Source: Aridibaculum aurantiacum | Lineage (GTDB): Bacteria; Bacteroidota; Bacteroidia; Chitinophagales; Chitinophagaceae | Direction of reading: 5' to 3' | DNA: 64,000 nucleotides | Assembly: GCF_017355875.1 (NCBI RefSeq) | Contig: NZ_JAFEWC010000001.1 | Location: 868,001 to 932,000 of the forward strand | Part shown: one piece after another, positions 18,980-27,196 of the stretch | Layout: each line of letters starts with the position of its first letter | Numbering within the stretch: position 1 is the first letter of the stretch | The notes under the pieces: generated by a model | Told to the model about the DNA's origin: nothing | Database searches by the model: none | What the model saw: the letters and a program-made list of their open reading frames with translations, nothing else | Position numbers and translations under genes: made by a program

Positions 18980-21529
18980 ATGAATTCAATTAAGCAACTT
19001 GTAGTTCTACTTATTTTTTGCTGCACCTTTCATGGTGCTTTTGCTGTTGATATATGGGTGTCGGTGAAAGGTTCAGATCATAATGATGGAACAAAAGAAA
19101 AGCCCCTGGCAACAGTTGCTATAGCGTTGCGCAAGGCAAGAGAGTTAAGGAGACTGAATGATCCATCCGTCACAACCGGTATTCGCATAGTGGTGGGTGA
19201 AGGCGTTTACAAACTAGAAGAGCCAATCATTGTACGTCCTGAAGATAGTGGCACACCAACAAGCCCCACAATCATTGAAGCGGCTGCTGGTGCAACACCT
19301 GTATTAAGTGGTGGCGTACTGATCAACGGGTGGCGTAAAGCACCAGGATGGATTGCTGGTTTGCCGAAAGCAGCACAAGGCAAAGTTTGGGTAGCCGATG
19401 CACCTATGGTTGGCGGGCGTTTGCTAGAGTTCAGGCAACTATGGGTGAATGATGCAAAAGCTGTAAGAGCAAAGCAGACACCAGGCAGCAGTATGAACCG
19501 CATTCTTTCATGGAACCATAAAGATCAAACTTGTTGGATACCTAAACCATCAGCAGATGTAAGCAATGCTGAAGGGCTGGAGATGCTCATCCATCAATGG
19601 TGGGCAATTGCCAACCTTCGTGTGAAGGAGATACAGGTACAGGGTGATAGTGCTAAACTTACTTTTCATCAACCTGAAAGTCGCATTCAATCAGAGCATC
19701 CCTGGCCTGCGCCATGGATTTCTAAGAAGACAGGTAACTCAGCTTTTTACTTAATCAACGCAATACAGTTTTTAGATGAACCTGGCGAGTGGTTCCTGGA
19801 TATGAAGAACAGGAAGCTGTACTATTATCCCAAAGCAGGTGAAAATATGCTGACTGCATCTGTTGTCGCGCCTGCATTGGAAACATTGGTGCGGATAGAA
19901 GGGACCATAGATCATCCGGTTTCTTATGTGTTTTTCAAAGGTCTTTCTTTCCAGCATGCTACATGGCTTAGGCCGTCAAAGGAAGGGCATGTGCCACACC
20001 AGGCAGGCATGCCTATGACTGATGCATACAAGCTGAAGGTTCCAGGCACACCCGATAAAAAAGGTTTGGAGAACCAGGCATGGCTTGTAAGGCCGGCCGC
20101 AGCAGTGGAAGCGGCATTCACTAACAATACCGGGTTTGAAGCATGTCGTTTTGAGCACCTTGCTTCTACAGGCTTAGATTACAAGCGAGGCAATCACCAT
20201 GATGTAATAAAGGGCAACCTGTTTAAAGATATTGGTGGTAACGGAATACTGGCAGGAGTGTTTTCGGATGAAGCATATGAAACACATCGTCCTTATGATC
20301 CTGCTGATGAACGTGAGATAACTACCAACACGCATATTGTAAATAATCTTATCACTGATGTAACCAATGAAGATTGGGGATGTATTGGTATTGCTGCTGG
20401 TTATGTAAGAGGTATCAACATCGAGCACAACGAGATCAGCAATGTATCGTACAGCGGTATTAGTATGGGCTGGGGCTGGACAAGAACCATCAATGCCATG
20501 CGTAACAACCGGATACATGCTAATAAGATCCATCACTATGGCAAGCATATGTATGATGTGTCTGCTATCTATACCTTATCCGCGCAGCCCGGTTCTGTCA
20601 TCAGCAACAACTATGTCGACAGCATTTATGTAGCACCCTATGCACATGACCCGCATCATTGGTTTTACCTGTATACAGATGAGGGTTCTTCTTATTTTAC
20701 AGTAAAGGATAATTGGACACCGGCAGAAAAATTTTTGCAGAATGCAAATGGCCCGGGTAATGCCTGGACGAATAATGGTCCGCAGGTAGCAGATAGTATA
20801 AAGCTTCTTGCTGGCATTCAGACACCATATCAATACCTGGTAAAAGAAAGAACGGTTGATAACAGTTGGCCTATCAATAAATACATACCGGTTTCAAAAG
20901 ATAAGCAAGCAAACAAACATGCAGCTATCAATAAGCCTGTAGTGATAGAAGTAGTTGCACCGGCTAAAGCTAATGAGGCCGCAATCAAAAATGTGTTCTC
21001 AAAAAATGGTGTTAGTAGCAACGACATTTATCATTGGAATAATCATCTTGTAGCATTTACCCCACCAAGTGATACTATTAACATCCGCAAACAAATAGCC
21101 ACCGTTCTGCCGCAGTCCCGGGTAAATATTTACAACGACATGTTTTATGTGTTTGACAGAAATGCATGCAATGGAAAAGGAGAGGTGAAAGAATGGGATC
21201 ATATACTGCTTACCGCCAATCTTGTAAAAGATCCTAAGCTGCAGCAGGAATACCTGGACTATCATGCCAAACAGCAACAGCTATTTCCGGAGGTAGCCAA
21301 GGGGTTTTGTAATGCCGACTTCCAGCAACTGTTATTGTTTAAAAATGGAAGACAGCTAATGCTGATCATCAGTATACCAAAAGGTGCAAGCCTGGATGAA
21401 CTCAATCCAAAGACTATGGAAAATAACCCTCGTGTAAACGAATGGAATAGCCTGATGAGTAAATTCCAGGAAGGCATTGAAGGAACAAAGAAAGGAGAGA
21501 CGTGGGTGTTTTTAGAAAAGTATAAATGA
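18980..21529 (+). CDS. Secreted right-handed beta-helix enzyme (GH141-like) fused to rhamnose-mutarotase-like domain
   Basis: An 849-residue exported protein (signal VVLLIFCCTFHGAFA). The N-terminal part DIWVSVKGSDHNDGTKEKPL and the repeated beta-helix coils to about residue 640 resemble GH141-type and other parallel beta-helix glycosidases; GH141 members include an alpha-L-fucosidase acting on rhamnogalacturonan II. Residues about 738-849 resemble L-rhamnose mutarotase: EYLDYHAKQQQLFPEV aligns with the E. coli RhaM motif carrying catalytic His22, here H762. Cleaving a glycoside and speeding anomer exchange of the product in one chain would be sensible. The last codons and stop lie inside the left arm of an inverted repeat (21521-21551). 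The GH141 assignment is tentative, the fusion is clear. Confidence 0.75.
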   Translation: MNSIKQLVVLLIFCCTFHGAFAVDIWVSVKGSDHNDGTKEKPLATVAIALRKARELRRLNDPSVTTGIRIVVGEGVYKLEEPIIVRPEDSGTPTSPTIIEAAAGATPVLSGGVLINGWRKAPGWIAGLPKAAQGKVWVADAPMVGGRLLEFRQLWVNDAKAVRAKQTPGSSMNRILSWNHKDQTCWIPKPSADVSNAEGLEMLIHQWWAIANLRVKEIQVQGDSAKLTFHQPESRIQSEHPWPAPWISKKTGNSAFYLINAIQFLDEPGEWFLDMKNRKLYYYPKAGENMLTASVVAPALETLVRIEGTIDHPVSYVFFKGLSFQHATWLRPSKEGHVPHQAGMPMTDAYKLKVPGTPDKKGLENQAWLVRPAAAVEAAFTNNTGFEACRFEHLASTGLDYKRGNHHDVIKGNLFKDIGGNGILAGVFSDEAYETHRPYDPADEREITTNTHIVNNLITDVTNEDWGCIGIAAGYVRGINIEHNEISNVSYSGISMGWGWTRTINAMRNNRIHANKIHHYGKHMYDVSAIYTLSAQPGSVISNNYVDSIYVAPYAHDPHHWFYLYTDEGSSYFTVKDNWTPAEKFLQNANGPGNAWTNNGPQVADSIKLLAGIQTPYQYLVKERTVDNSWPINKYIPVSKDKQANKHAAINKPVVIEVVAPAKANEAAIKNVFSKNGVSSNDIYHWNNHLVAFTPPSDTINIRKQIATVLPQSRVNIYNDMFYVFDRNACNGKGEVKEWDHILLTANLVKDPKLQQEYLDYHAKQQQLFPEVAKGFCNADFQQLLLFKNGRQLMLIISIPKGASLDELNPKTMENNPRVNEWNSLMSKFQEGIEGTKKGETWVFLEKYK

Positions 21530-22011
21530 TGAAGTATAAATGATGAATGAAAAGAAAAATATATTGAAGGATAAATCATTTCATTTCGCTGTTCGCATTT
21601 ATAAATTGTTTAAGTATTTAAATGAGTCAAAGAAGGAATTTGTACTGAGTAAACAGTTATTAAGAAGTGGAACTTCTATAGGTGCAAATATCAGGGAAGC
21701 TTATAACGCATCGAGTAAAGCTGATTTCATCAATAAGCTCTCAATAGCTCAAAAAGAAGCGGATGAAAGTATCTACTGGTTAGAGCTTCTAAAGGAAGTT
21801 GATTTATTAACGCAAGAAGAATCTAATTCGATTTATGGTGAAGCTGTCGAATTATTGAAGATGATCAGAAGCAGTATAATGACTGCCAAAAAGAACATTC
21901 AAAACATAAGTAAGAAAACCGTATGAAAACTATGAACTATGAATGATGAATGAGAGCAATTTTATTGCTAGGTGGGTCAATTCATTTATCATTTATAGTT
22001 CATCATTTATA
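21521..22011. other. S23 gene framed by 31-bp inverted repeats, IVS-like element
   Basis: The left arm at 21521-21551 and the reverse complement of the right arm at 21981-22011 agree at 29 of 31 positions (differences at arm positions 14 and 25). The enclosed 491 bases hold one S23-family gene. A copy in the same orientation as the left arm also follows the S23 stop (21930-21952), and a small perfect hairpin AGCAATTTTATTGCT lies at 21955-21969. The layout, an S23 gene inside a terminal stem, matches intervening sequences of 23S rRNA, but the flanks here are protein genes. Confidence 0.7.
21540..21926 (+). CDS. Four-helix-bundle S23/IVS-encoded protein
   Basis: A 128-residue, charged, helix-rich protein of the S23 (23S rRNA intervening-sequence protein, Avd-like) family. 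The family hallmark LRSGTSIGANIREAYNA is at about residues 40-56, followed by KLSIAQKEADESIYWLELL. The biochemical function of the family is poorly known; relatives assist reverse transcription in diversity-generating retroelements or are encoded in rRNA insertions. No reverse transcriptase or rRNA is nearby. It is unrelated in function to the sugar genes on either side, and its start codon lies inside the left inverted-repeat arm, which suggests it arrived as part of an insertion. Confidence 0.85.
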   Translation: MMNEKKNILKDKSFHFAVRIYKLFKYLNESKKEFVLSKQLLRSGTSIGANIREAYNASSKADFINKLSIAQKEADESIYWLELLKEVDLLTQEESNSIYGEAVELLKMIRSSIMTAKKNIQNISKKTV

Positions 22012-22022
22012 ATTAGAAGAAC

Positions 22023-23114
22023 ATGTTGAAATTAGGAATATTAGGTTTAGGCGAAGGTCGCAGCACCATCTCTGCTGCCTTACAAAGCGGCAGGTATGCA
22101 CTAAAGATGATTTGCGATGCAAAGGAAGAATTATGTAAGCAGCGTGCTAAGGAATTTGATTTTCATCAATACACAACCAGCTACCAGCAGATGCTGGATG
22201 ATAAAGAGATTGATGTTGTCGCTATCTATACACCTGATCATTTACATGCACAGCATGTGAAGCAGGCATTACTGCACGATAAGCATGTGGTATGTACCAA
22301 GCCTTTCATCGACAACCTGGCTGATGCAAAAGAGTTACTGGAGCTACAGGAAAAGTCAGGGAAGAAAGTTTTCATAGGTCAAAGCTCAAGATTCTTTGAG
22401 CCAGCTAAAAGACAACGCAAAGACTATGAAGCAGGCTTATTGGGAGAATTGATAACAGTGGAAAGTCACTACCATGCAGACCATCGTTGGTTCCTGGAAA
22501 AAGGTTGGTCGCTGATGCAGTCATTCAAATGGTTGTATGGAGGATTAAGTCATCCTGTAGATTTCATAAGATGGTACCTGCCCAACATAGAAGAAGTAAT
22601 GGGTTACGGAATGGTGAGCAGCAATGGTAAAACAGCAGGTTTAAAAAATGAAGACACCATGCACTTCATCTTCAAAGCTACTGATGGTAGAATTGCAAGA
22701 GTGAGCGGTGTATATACCAGCCCCATTCAACCGGCACAACGCGATAGCGGCATGACCGTAATCTTAAGATGTACAGAAGGTGCCAGCCAGGCTGACTACC
22801 ACGAGTTGCGCTATTCCGTTACAGATAAAACAGGTGAAGAAAAGATCATCCACTGGGGTGATAGCACCATGAAGCACTACTTCCGCTTCGAAGGTCAGAG
22901 CCATCACGCAGGTGAGTACCAGAACTACCTGGAATATTTTGCTGATAGTATTGAACAAGGCTTTACGGCTTATCCCGACATGCAGGAAGGAATCGGAACC
23001 ATCGCATTATTACAAGCCATGGACAGGTCATTGCAAACAGGCATGCCTGTGAAAGTAGATGCGATATTGGATGAGTATGGATTAACAAATGAAAAATTAA
23101 AAATGAAAAATTAA
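22023..23114 (+). CDS. Gfo/Idh/MocA-family sugar oxidoreductase
   Basis: A 363-residue NAD(P)-dependent oxidoreductase. The Rossmann motif LGILGLGEGRS opens the protein, YTPDHLHAQHV follows, and VVCTKPFIDN holds the lysine of the family EKP motif (here TKP). The C-terminal domain shows YGGLSHPVDFIRWYLP, where a catalytic histidine is expected. It has no signal peptide and is presumably cytoplasmic. D-apiose dehydrogenase belongs to this superfamily, so a role ahead of the RuBisCO-like/kinase genes is possible but unproven. The final codons (NEKLKMKN) are encoded by an A-rich repeat that forms an inverted pair with 23154-23177. Confidence 0.85.
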   Translation: MLKLGILGLGEGRSTISAALQSGRYALKMICDAKEELCKQRAKEFDFHQYTTSYQQMLDDKEIDVVAIYTPDHLHAQHVKQALLHDKHVVCTKPFIDNLADAKELLELQEKSGKKVFIGQSSRFFEPAKRQRKDYEAGLLGELITVESHYHADHRWFLEKGWSLMQSFKWLYGGLSHPVDFIRWYLPNIEEVMGYGMVSSNGKTAGLKNEDTMHFIFKATDGRIARVSGVYTSPIQPAQRDSGMTVILRCTEGASQADYHELRYSVTDKTGEEKIIHWGDSTMKHYFRFEGQSHHAGEYQNYLEYFADSIEQGFTAYPDMQEGIGTIALLQAMDRSLQTGMPVKVDAILDEYGLTNEKLKMKN

Positions 23115-23177
23115 AAAGAAGAAGCAGGAGTGTAGTCACATTACTCCACAGGTTTTTCATTTTACATTTTTCATTTT
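23087..23177. repeat. A+T-rich intercistronic inverted repeat
   Basis: The arm at 23087-23110 and the reverse complement of 23154-23177 match at 22 of 24 positions. The spacer contains a second hairpin, GGAGT paired with ACTCC (about 23128-23147). The left arm overlaps the end of the oxidoreductase gene, and the right arm ends about 9 bases before the symporter start. A processing or attenuation role is possible. Confidence 0.6.
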
Positions 23178-23186
23178 GCCTTAACC

Positions 23187-24773
23187 ATGAAAGATATATA
23201 CACCTTACTACAGCCTCTTGACTTCGCAATAGTAGCAGCTTATTTGGTGATACTAATAGCTATTGGCTATTGGGTTAGTAAGAAGCGCAACAAAGAAGAT
23301 AACCTGTTTCTTGCCGGCCGTTCATTAGGCTGGACGAGCATAGGCTTTACCATGTGGGGTACCAATGTTGGTCCTTCTATGCTCATCGCTTCTGCAAGCA
23401 TTGGTTATACAACCGGTGTAGTTGCAGGCAACTTTGGATGGTATGCGTTTCCGTTCATCTTCCTGTTAGCCGTTGTCTTTGCGCCACGTTACCTGAGTGC
23501 TAAAGTGTCTACCCTGCCAGAATTCATGGGCAAGCGTTTTGGCGAATCGACACGCAGTATTCTTGCATGGTATAGCATTGTTACCATACTCATATCATGG
23601 CTTGCACTTACACTTTATTCAGGTGGCATATTGGTAAGCCAGATACTCAACTTCCCTTTGTGGTTATCTATTCTTACACTGGTGCTCGTGTCTGCATTCT
23701 TTGCCATAGCAGGTGGATTAAAAGCCATCGCTTATACCAACGTCTTCCAGATGATTTTGCTGATCGTTGTATCACTTATCATCACGGTGGTAGGTGTGAT
23801 GAAAGTTGGAGGGCCTGTAGCACTATTCGAAAAAACGCCAGCTCATTATTGGAACCTGTTGTTGCCAATGGATGACAAGAATTATCCTTGGCTCGCTATT
23901 GCATTGGGTTATCCTGTTATGGGTGTATGGTTCTGGTGCACCGATCAATCAATGGTGCAATCAGTACTTGGTGCAAAGAACCTGAAGCAGGGACAGCTGG
24001 GTGCCAACTTCACCGGCTGGTTGAAGATCTTCGATGTAGCGTTATTCATCATTCCCGGCATCGTATGTTTTATTTTATTTCCCAATCTTAAAAATCCTGA
24101 TGAAGCATACATGACCATGGTTACACAACTGTTTCCATCTGGTATGACAGGATTGGTGATGGCCGTATTGATTGCTGCGCTTGTCAGCACCATCGATAGT
24201 GCACTCAACTCGCTCAGTACAGTCTTCACCATGGATATCTACATCAAAAACTACAAGCCTGGTGCTACTCAAAATGAGATCAATCGTATCGGCCGGATTG
24301 TAATGATGATAGGTGCTGCTATTGCTGTAGCATTAGCATTGGGCATCAACAGCATCAAAGGTTTAAACCTTTTCGATGTATTCCAGGCAGTGCTTGGTTT
24401 CATTGCGCCACCCATGTCAGTCGTGTTTCTCTTCGGTGTGCTTTGGAAAAAGACAACCACCCGTGCTGCCAACTTCATCTTATCGGTGGGAACAATCATA
24501 AGTATTGGCACCGGTATCTTGTACCTGTGGGTGTTCCCTTCTAATGTATACACCTTCTGGCCGCACTTCCTGTTGCTTTCGTTTTACATATTTGTCGTGC
24601 TTGCCATCTCTGCGTTTGTTATCAGTTATTTCGATAAAAATTACACACCTGTTACCCAGCACCAACTTGCATTTGCAGAAGCACCAAAGCCCAGCAGGCG
24701 CGTGATGTTTTCATGGGCTGTCCTCATCATAGTGATGATAAGCTTGTATGTGCTGTTTAATGGACATGGATAA
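23187..24773 (+). CDS. Sodium:solute symporter (SSS family) 2
   Basis: A 528-residue integral membrane protein of the SSS family. TM1 is FAIVAAYLVILIAIGYWV; the following NLFLAGRSLGWTSIGFTMWGTNVG and ALVSTIDSALNSLSTVF are typical of SGLT-like sugar transporters. It would move a monosaccharide or sugar acid into the cytoplasm with Na+. It lies between the Gfo/Idh oxidoreductase and a GH78 enzyme, so a rhamnoside-derived or apiose-type sugar is a reasonable guess. The region downstream is filled with dispersed repeats. Confidence 0.9.
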   Translation: MKDIYTLLQPLDFAIVAAYLVILIAIGYWVSKKRNKEDNLFLAGRSLGWTSIGFTMWGTNVGPSMLIASASIGYTTGVVAGNFGWYAFPFIFLLAVVFAPRYLSAKVSTLPEFMGKRFGESTRSILAWYSIVTILISWLALTLYSGGILVSQILNFPLWLSILTLVLVSAFFAIAGGLKAIAYTNVFQMILLIVVSLIITVVGVMKVGGPVALFEKTPAHYWNLLLPMDDKNYPWLAIALGYPVMGVWFWCTDQSMVQSVLGAKNLKQGQLGANFTGWLKIFDVALFIIPGIVCFILFPNLKNPDEAYMTMVTQLFPSGMTGLVMAVLIAALVSTIDSALNSLSTVFTMDIYIKNYKPGATQNEINRIGRIVMMIGAAIAVALALGINSIKGLNLFDVFQAVLGFIAPPMSVVFLFGVLWKKTTTRAANFILSVGTIISIGTGILYLWVFPSNVYTFWPHFLLLSFYIFVVLAISAFVISYFDKNYTPVTQHQLAFAEAPKPSRRVMFSWAVLIIVMISLYVLFNGHG

Positions 24774-24782
24774 GGCATAAGA

Positions 24783-25030
24783 AGTCAAAAGTGAAAATTC
24801 AAAAGTCAAAATAGAAGAACTCATAACTTATCATTAATCACTCATAACTCCCTTCATGGATAAAAGATATTTTGGTAACCAGCTCGATCACACTACTCAA
24901 CAGCCGTTGCGTCGCACACTTGTGCCGATGGGAAATCTGATGAACCAAGTCAAAATTCAAAGTTCAAAATTCAAAAGCAAGTACCTAAAGTGTATCAGCC
25001 TTTTTGCTTTTTTACTTTTGACTTTTGACT
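24783..25030. repeat. A+T-rich repeat cluster around the GH78 start
   Basis: Runs built from CAAAAGTCAAAATTC-type words occur at 24783-24812 and 24949-24980, and the inverted version at 25001-25030. The last two form an imperfect foldback with a 20-base spacer. Between them lies a GATGAAT-type tract (about 24820-24850) and dispersed repeat copy 5. The second arm encodes the hydrophobic core of the following enzyme's signal peptide. Confidence 0.55.
24905..24926 (+). repeat. Dispersed repeat copy 5, short form
   Basis: CGTTGCGTCGCACACTTGTGCC, identical to copy 8 over its core apart from one base near the end. It lies just before the preferred start of the GH78 gene, and a longer reading from the ATG at 24856 would translate it, which I consider unlikely. 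Confidence 0.7.
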
Positions 25031-27144
25031 TTGTGCTTGCGCAGCAAGCCACATGGATCTGGTACCCCGGAGACTACGAGATCTGGTTAAGTAACAAAAT
25101 GCAAAACCGCCGTACAGAGCGTGGTTCTTTCTTTCCACCTTTTTGGAAATTAGATAGCCATTACCCGCTCATGGACTTTCACAAGGTATTTGATGTTAAA
25201 TCTCCTGAAACCATTGAGCTATTTGTAGAAGGTAAATACAATGTAAAGCTGGACGGGAAGCCGCTTGAAGGAACACCAACCAAGGTTACCATTCCTGCAG
25301 GCAAGCACAAGATCAACATCAAAGTTTTCAACCAGCAGTATGTGCCTGCTATCTATTTAAAAGGCAAAAGCATTGTTTCAGACAGCAGCTGGTTGGTGAC
25401 ATACGAAGACAAAGAATGGATAGATGAAACAGGTAAGGTATCTGATCAATCCGGTACGACATGGTTGAAAGCCGGCTACTGGAATTTTGATAAGCCTACG
25501 GCCAGGCCATCACAAGTGCAACTGCCGGTAAGAGCGCAGCGTGCAGTAAAGACAACAAAAAAAGGCAATGCACTACTGGCCGATTTCGGCAAAGAAACAT
25601 TTGGCTTCATCAAGCTGCACGGGCTAAAGGGTAAGGGCAACCTGACCATCTATTATGGAGAGTCGCAGGAAGAAGCACTATCAACTACACATGGAGAAAC
25701 CCTCGATCGTTTGCAGGTCAACAGGCCAAGCAAAAGAGATAGTGTGATGGAGCTGTCAAAAGCGTTCCGTTATGTAAATATCATTGCTGATCCTGCTGTT
25801 ACTTACGATTCGGTTTCTATGCTGTATGAGTATGCTCCCGTTACTGTTCGTGGCGACTTCCGTTGTTCTGACGACCTGATCAACAAGATCTATGACGTAT
25901 CAAAGTACACGTTTGAACTGAACACTAGAGAGTTCTTCATTGATGGTATCAAGCGCGATAGGTGGATCTGGAGTGGCGATGCATACCAGAGTTACCTGAT
26001 GAATTACTATCTCTACTTCGACAATCCTACAGTGGAAAGAACACTGGTAGCATTGCGTGGTAAAGACCCGGTGACAAGTCACATCAACACCATCATGGAT
26101 TATACGTTTTATTGGTTCATTGGCATCTACGACTACTACCTCTACACCGGCGATACCAAGTTCATTCAACAGTACTACCCGCGTATGCAAAGCCTGATGG
26201 AATATGTTTTATCACGGCGCAACAAGAACGGTATGGTAGAAGGTTTATCAGGTGATTGGGTGTTCATTGATTGGGCTGAAGGACTGAGTAAGAAAGGGGA
26301 AGTAAGCTTTGAGCAGTTACTTTTTGCCCGCAGCCTTGAAGCAATGGCTATTAGTGCCAACATTGCAGGGGATGCTACTAATGGTGCAAAATACCAGCAA
26401 TTAGCAACTGATTTAAAGTCTAAGATTTTCTCTACCTATTGGAATGAGGGTAAACAAGCATTGGTACATAGCCGTATTGATGGTGTTCCTACAGATCATG
26501 TTACGCGCTATGCAAACATGTTTGCCATTTTCTTCAACTGGTTGAATGATGCGCAGAAGCAAGGTGTAAAGCAAAACGTGTTACTGAATAAAGATGTACC
26601 AAAGATCACTACGCCTTACATGCGTTTTTACGAGCTGGAAGCATTGGCTGCTATGGGTGAGCAAGCATATGTACTTAAAGAAATGAAAGACTACTGGGGC
26701 GGTATGCTTAACCTGGGTGCTACTTCCTTTTGGGAAGAATACAATCCAAGCAAGCAGGGTGTAGAGCACCTGGCGATGTATGGTCGTCCATTTGGTAAAA
26801 GTCTTTGTCATGCATGGGGAGCAAGTCCTATTTATCTTTTAGGTAAATATTACCTGGGTGTTAAACCTACTGCACCGGGGTATGAAACATATGTGATAGA
26901 ACCTTCACTGGGTGGCTTGCAGTGGATGGAAGGAAAAGTGCCAACACCACACGGACAAGTAACTATGTATGTAAGCACCAATAACATTAAGGTGAAGTCT
27001 GATGGTGGCATTGGTACATTAAGATTGAAGAGTGCAAGCATGCCTGTGGTGGAAGGCGCTCAAGTAAGATCAAAAGGTGATGGTGTGTATGAAGTCACTA
27101 TTGAAAAAGGTAAAGAATACTCTATCAACTATAAGAGTATCTAA
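24940..27144 (+). CDS. Secreted GH78-type alpha-L-rhamnosidase-like enzyme
   Basis: About 734 residues from the ATG at 24940. ATGs at 24856 and 24928 are in frame, but the first would translate a dispersed repeat. A signal peptide (CISLFAFLLLTFDFVLAQ) is followed by beta-sandwich domains and an (alpha/alpha)6 six-hairpin catalytic domain from about residue 310. DGIKRDRWIWSGDAYQSYLM corresponds to the GH78 motif DCPxRDExxGWxGD, and a late NLGATSFWEEYNPSKQG segment carries a candidate second catalytic glutamate. GH78 enzymes release L-rhamnose. It is shorter than the 925-residue GH78 enzyme at 41448 and only distantly related to it, so its specificity may differ. Confidence 0.8.
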   Translation: MNQVKIQSSKFKSKYLKCISLFAFLLLTFDFVLAQQATWIWYPGDYEIWLSNKMQNRRTERGSFFPPFWKLDSHYPLMDFHKVFDVKSPETIELFVEGKYNVKLDGKPLEGTPTKVTIPAGKHKINIKVFNQQYVPAIYLKGKSIVSDSSWLVTYEDKEWIDETGKVSDQSGTTWLKAGYWNFDKPTARPSQVQLPVRAQRAVKTTKKGNALLADFGKETFGFIKLHGLKGKGNLTIYYGESQEEALSTTHGETLDRLQVNRPSKRDSVMELSKAFRYVNIIADPAVTYDSVSMLYEYAPVTVRGDFRCSDDLINKIYDVSKYTFELNTREFFIDGIKRDRWIWSGDAYQSYLMNYYLYFDNPTVERTLVALRGKDPVTSHINTIMDYTFYWFIGIYDYYLYTGDTKFIQQYYPRMQSLMEYVLSRRNKNGMVEGLSGDWVFIDWAEGLSKKGEVSFEQLLFARSLEAMAISANIAGDATNGAKYQQLATDLKSKIFSTYWNEGKQALVHSRIDGVPTDHVTRYANMFAIFFNWLNDAQKQGVKQNVLLNKDVPKITTPYMRFYELEALAAMGEQAYVLKEMKDYWGGMLNLGATSFWEEYNPSKQGVEHLAMYGRPFGKSLCHAWGASPIYLLGKYYLGVKPTAPGYETYVIEPSLGGLQWMEGKVPTPHGQVTMYVSTNNIKVKSDGGIGTLRLKSASMPVVEGAQVRSKGDGVYEVTIEKGKEYSINYKSI

Positions 27145-27196
27145 TTAGTTGTTTACTCAAAACCATAGCGATATAAACCAGCACAGAGCTTAAACA

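Noticed and set aside
21540-21926. Diversity-generating retroelement accessory gene
   Set aside because: No reverse transcriptase, template repeat or variable repeat is visible near the S23/Avd-like gene.
24856-24939. Upstream start for the GH78 gene
   Set aside because: It would translate a dispersed repeat and place a polar stretch before the signal peptide.
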